Shown one piece after another: positions 6,022 to 6,284 of a stretch of 6,284 nt of DNA. The notes beneath the pieces are model-generated. The model had not been told where the DNA came from and did no database searches. It was given only the letters and a program-made list of their open reading frames with translations. The position numbers and the translations under genes were made by a program. The stretch comes from Nitrospiraceae bacterium (GTDB taxonomy: Bacteria > Nitrospirota > Thermodesulfovibrionia > UBA6902). The stretch lies in the NCBI GenBank assembly GCA_020354155.1, contig CP070644.1:431457-437740 (forward strand), read 5' to 3'. Each line of letters begins with the position of its first letter. Within the stretch, counting starts at the first letter, position 1.

Positions 6022-6047
6022 TCTGTGTTCTGTGCTCTTTTTATGTC
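6022..6047 (+). repeat. Right copy of inverted motif flanking cobO-rfaE2
   Basis: TCTGTGTTCTGTGCTCTT, then TTTATGTC, mirrors the minus-strand copy at 4858-4836 with one substitution and a three-base insertion. Both copies have the ATGTC end pointing away from cobO-rfaE2. This copy overlaps the last two codons and stop of the ArsS-like gene (stop at 6041-6043), so that gene's 3' end lies inside the repeat. Confidence 0.45.
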
Positions 6048-6284
6048 AATGCACCGCTGCAGCTTGCACCTGCACCGGCAGTACAGAGGAAGCAAAGACT
6101 GCTTGTTACGATCTGCCTTTTTTTCAATAAATCCAGATCAAAGCTGTGTACAGTGGTGCTGCCATTCATTACCGGGATAGTTAAAATCTGCCAGAAATCA
6201 CAGTCAAAGAGCCTTCCATCAGGCGATACACTGATCAGGTGTCTGCACATCAGGTTCGGGATCGTTGATGGATTGAACTTCTCC
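6041..6284 (-). CDS. ArsS-like radical SAM/Cys-rich protein, C-terminal 80 residues (runs off right edge)
   Basis: The open frame continues without a stop to the right edge. The ATG at 6250 is therefore an internal Met and the start lies outside the window. The visible residues match the C-terminal Cys-rich domain (DUF3641 type) of ArsS, the radical SAM enzyme that forms dimethylarsinoyl-deoxyadenosine in arsenosugar synthesis. Landmarks are 'FNPSTIPNLMCRHLISVSPD' at visible residues 3-22, 'GRLFDCDFWQIL' at 23-34, and the closing 'CFLCTAGAGASCSGALT' at 64-80. Family members usually read 'DCDFNQML' and 'C-x-x-CTAGAGSSCGGA', so Trp31 and Ser76 are departures. The radical SAM core with its CxxxCxxC cluster site is not in the window, so activity cannot be judged. 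No in-frame TGA (possible selenocysteine, which is reported in some relatives) occurs in the visible part. It is convergent with rfaE2. I leave the symbol empty because only the tail is seen. Confidence 0.8.
   Translation of the reverse strand, partial: EKFNPSTIPNLMCRHLISVSPDGRLFDCDFWQILTIPVMNGSTTVHSFDLDLLKKRQIVTSSLCFLCTAGAGASCSGALT

Overview
The window looks like a chromosomal stretch from a Gram-negative (diderm) bacterium. A heptose nucleotidyltransferase of LPS core synthesis (rfaE2) implies an outer membrane with LPS. secA carries a complete zinc-binding SEC-C tail, and the signalling genes are of the c-di-GMP type. Gene content, intermediate GC and the intergenic repeat style (a CCTGCCGGCAGG palindrome, CCGTCATTCC...GGGAATCC inverted units, AATGACAG ends) resemble environmental Nitrospirota or Desulfobacterota contigs. 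That assignment is an impression and is not proven by the sequence.

Layout: (a) 1-202, minus strand, the N-terminus of a PAS-domain signalling protein that runs off the left edge and has a good ribosome-binding site. (b) 203-550, a gene-free stretch holding nested degenerate inverted repeats. (c) 551-4589, minus strand, a two-gene unit: secA followed by a diguanylate cyclase (pseudo-receiver, GAF, GGDEF) whose start codon overlaps the secA stop by 8 bases. (d) 4590-4744, a divergent promoter region with a secA promoter very close to its start codon and a near-consensus sigma70 promoter for the tRNA. (e) 4745-4819, plus strand, tRNA-Gly(CCC) with encoded CCA. (f) 4924-5979, plus strand, a CobO/BtuR-type corrinoid adenosyltransferase followed by stand-alone rfaE2. 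These two genes lie between inverted copies of a roughly 24-base motif. (g) 6041-6284, minus strand, the C-terminal 80 residues of an ArsS-like radical SAM/Cys-rich protein, running off the right edge.

Most genes are housekeeping: protein export, glycine decoding, cofactor activation and LPS precursor synthesis. The less ordinary points are the overlap of secA with a c-di-GMP synthase whose receiver domain lacks its phosphoacceptor aspartate; the apparently leaderless or near-leaderless secA transcript and general lack of Shine-Dalgarno sequences; the inverted motif bracketing cobO-rfaE2; the composite repeat at about 318-536; and the diverged ArsS-like tail. I see no CRISPR array, transposase, phage gene or clear defence system, and no convincing wholly new system.
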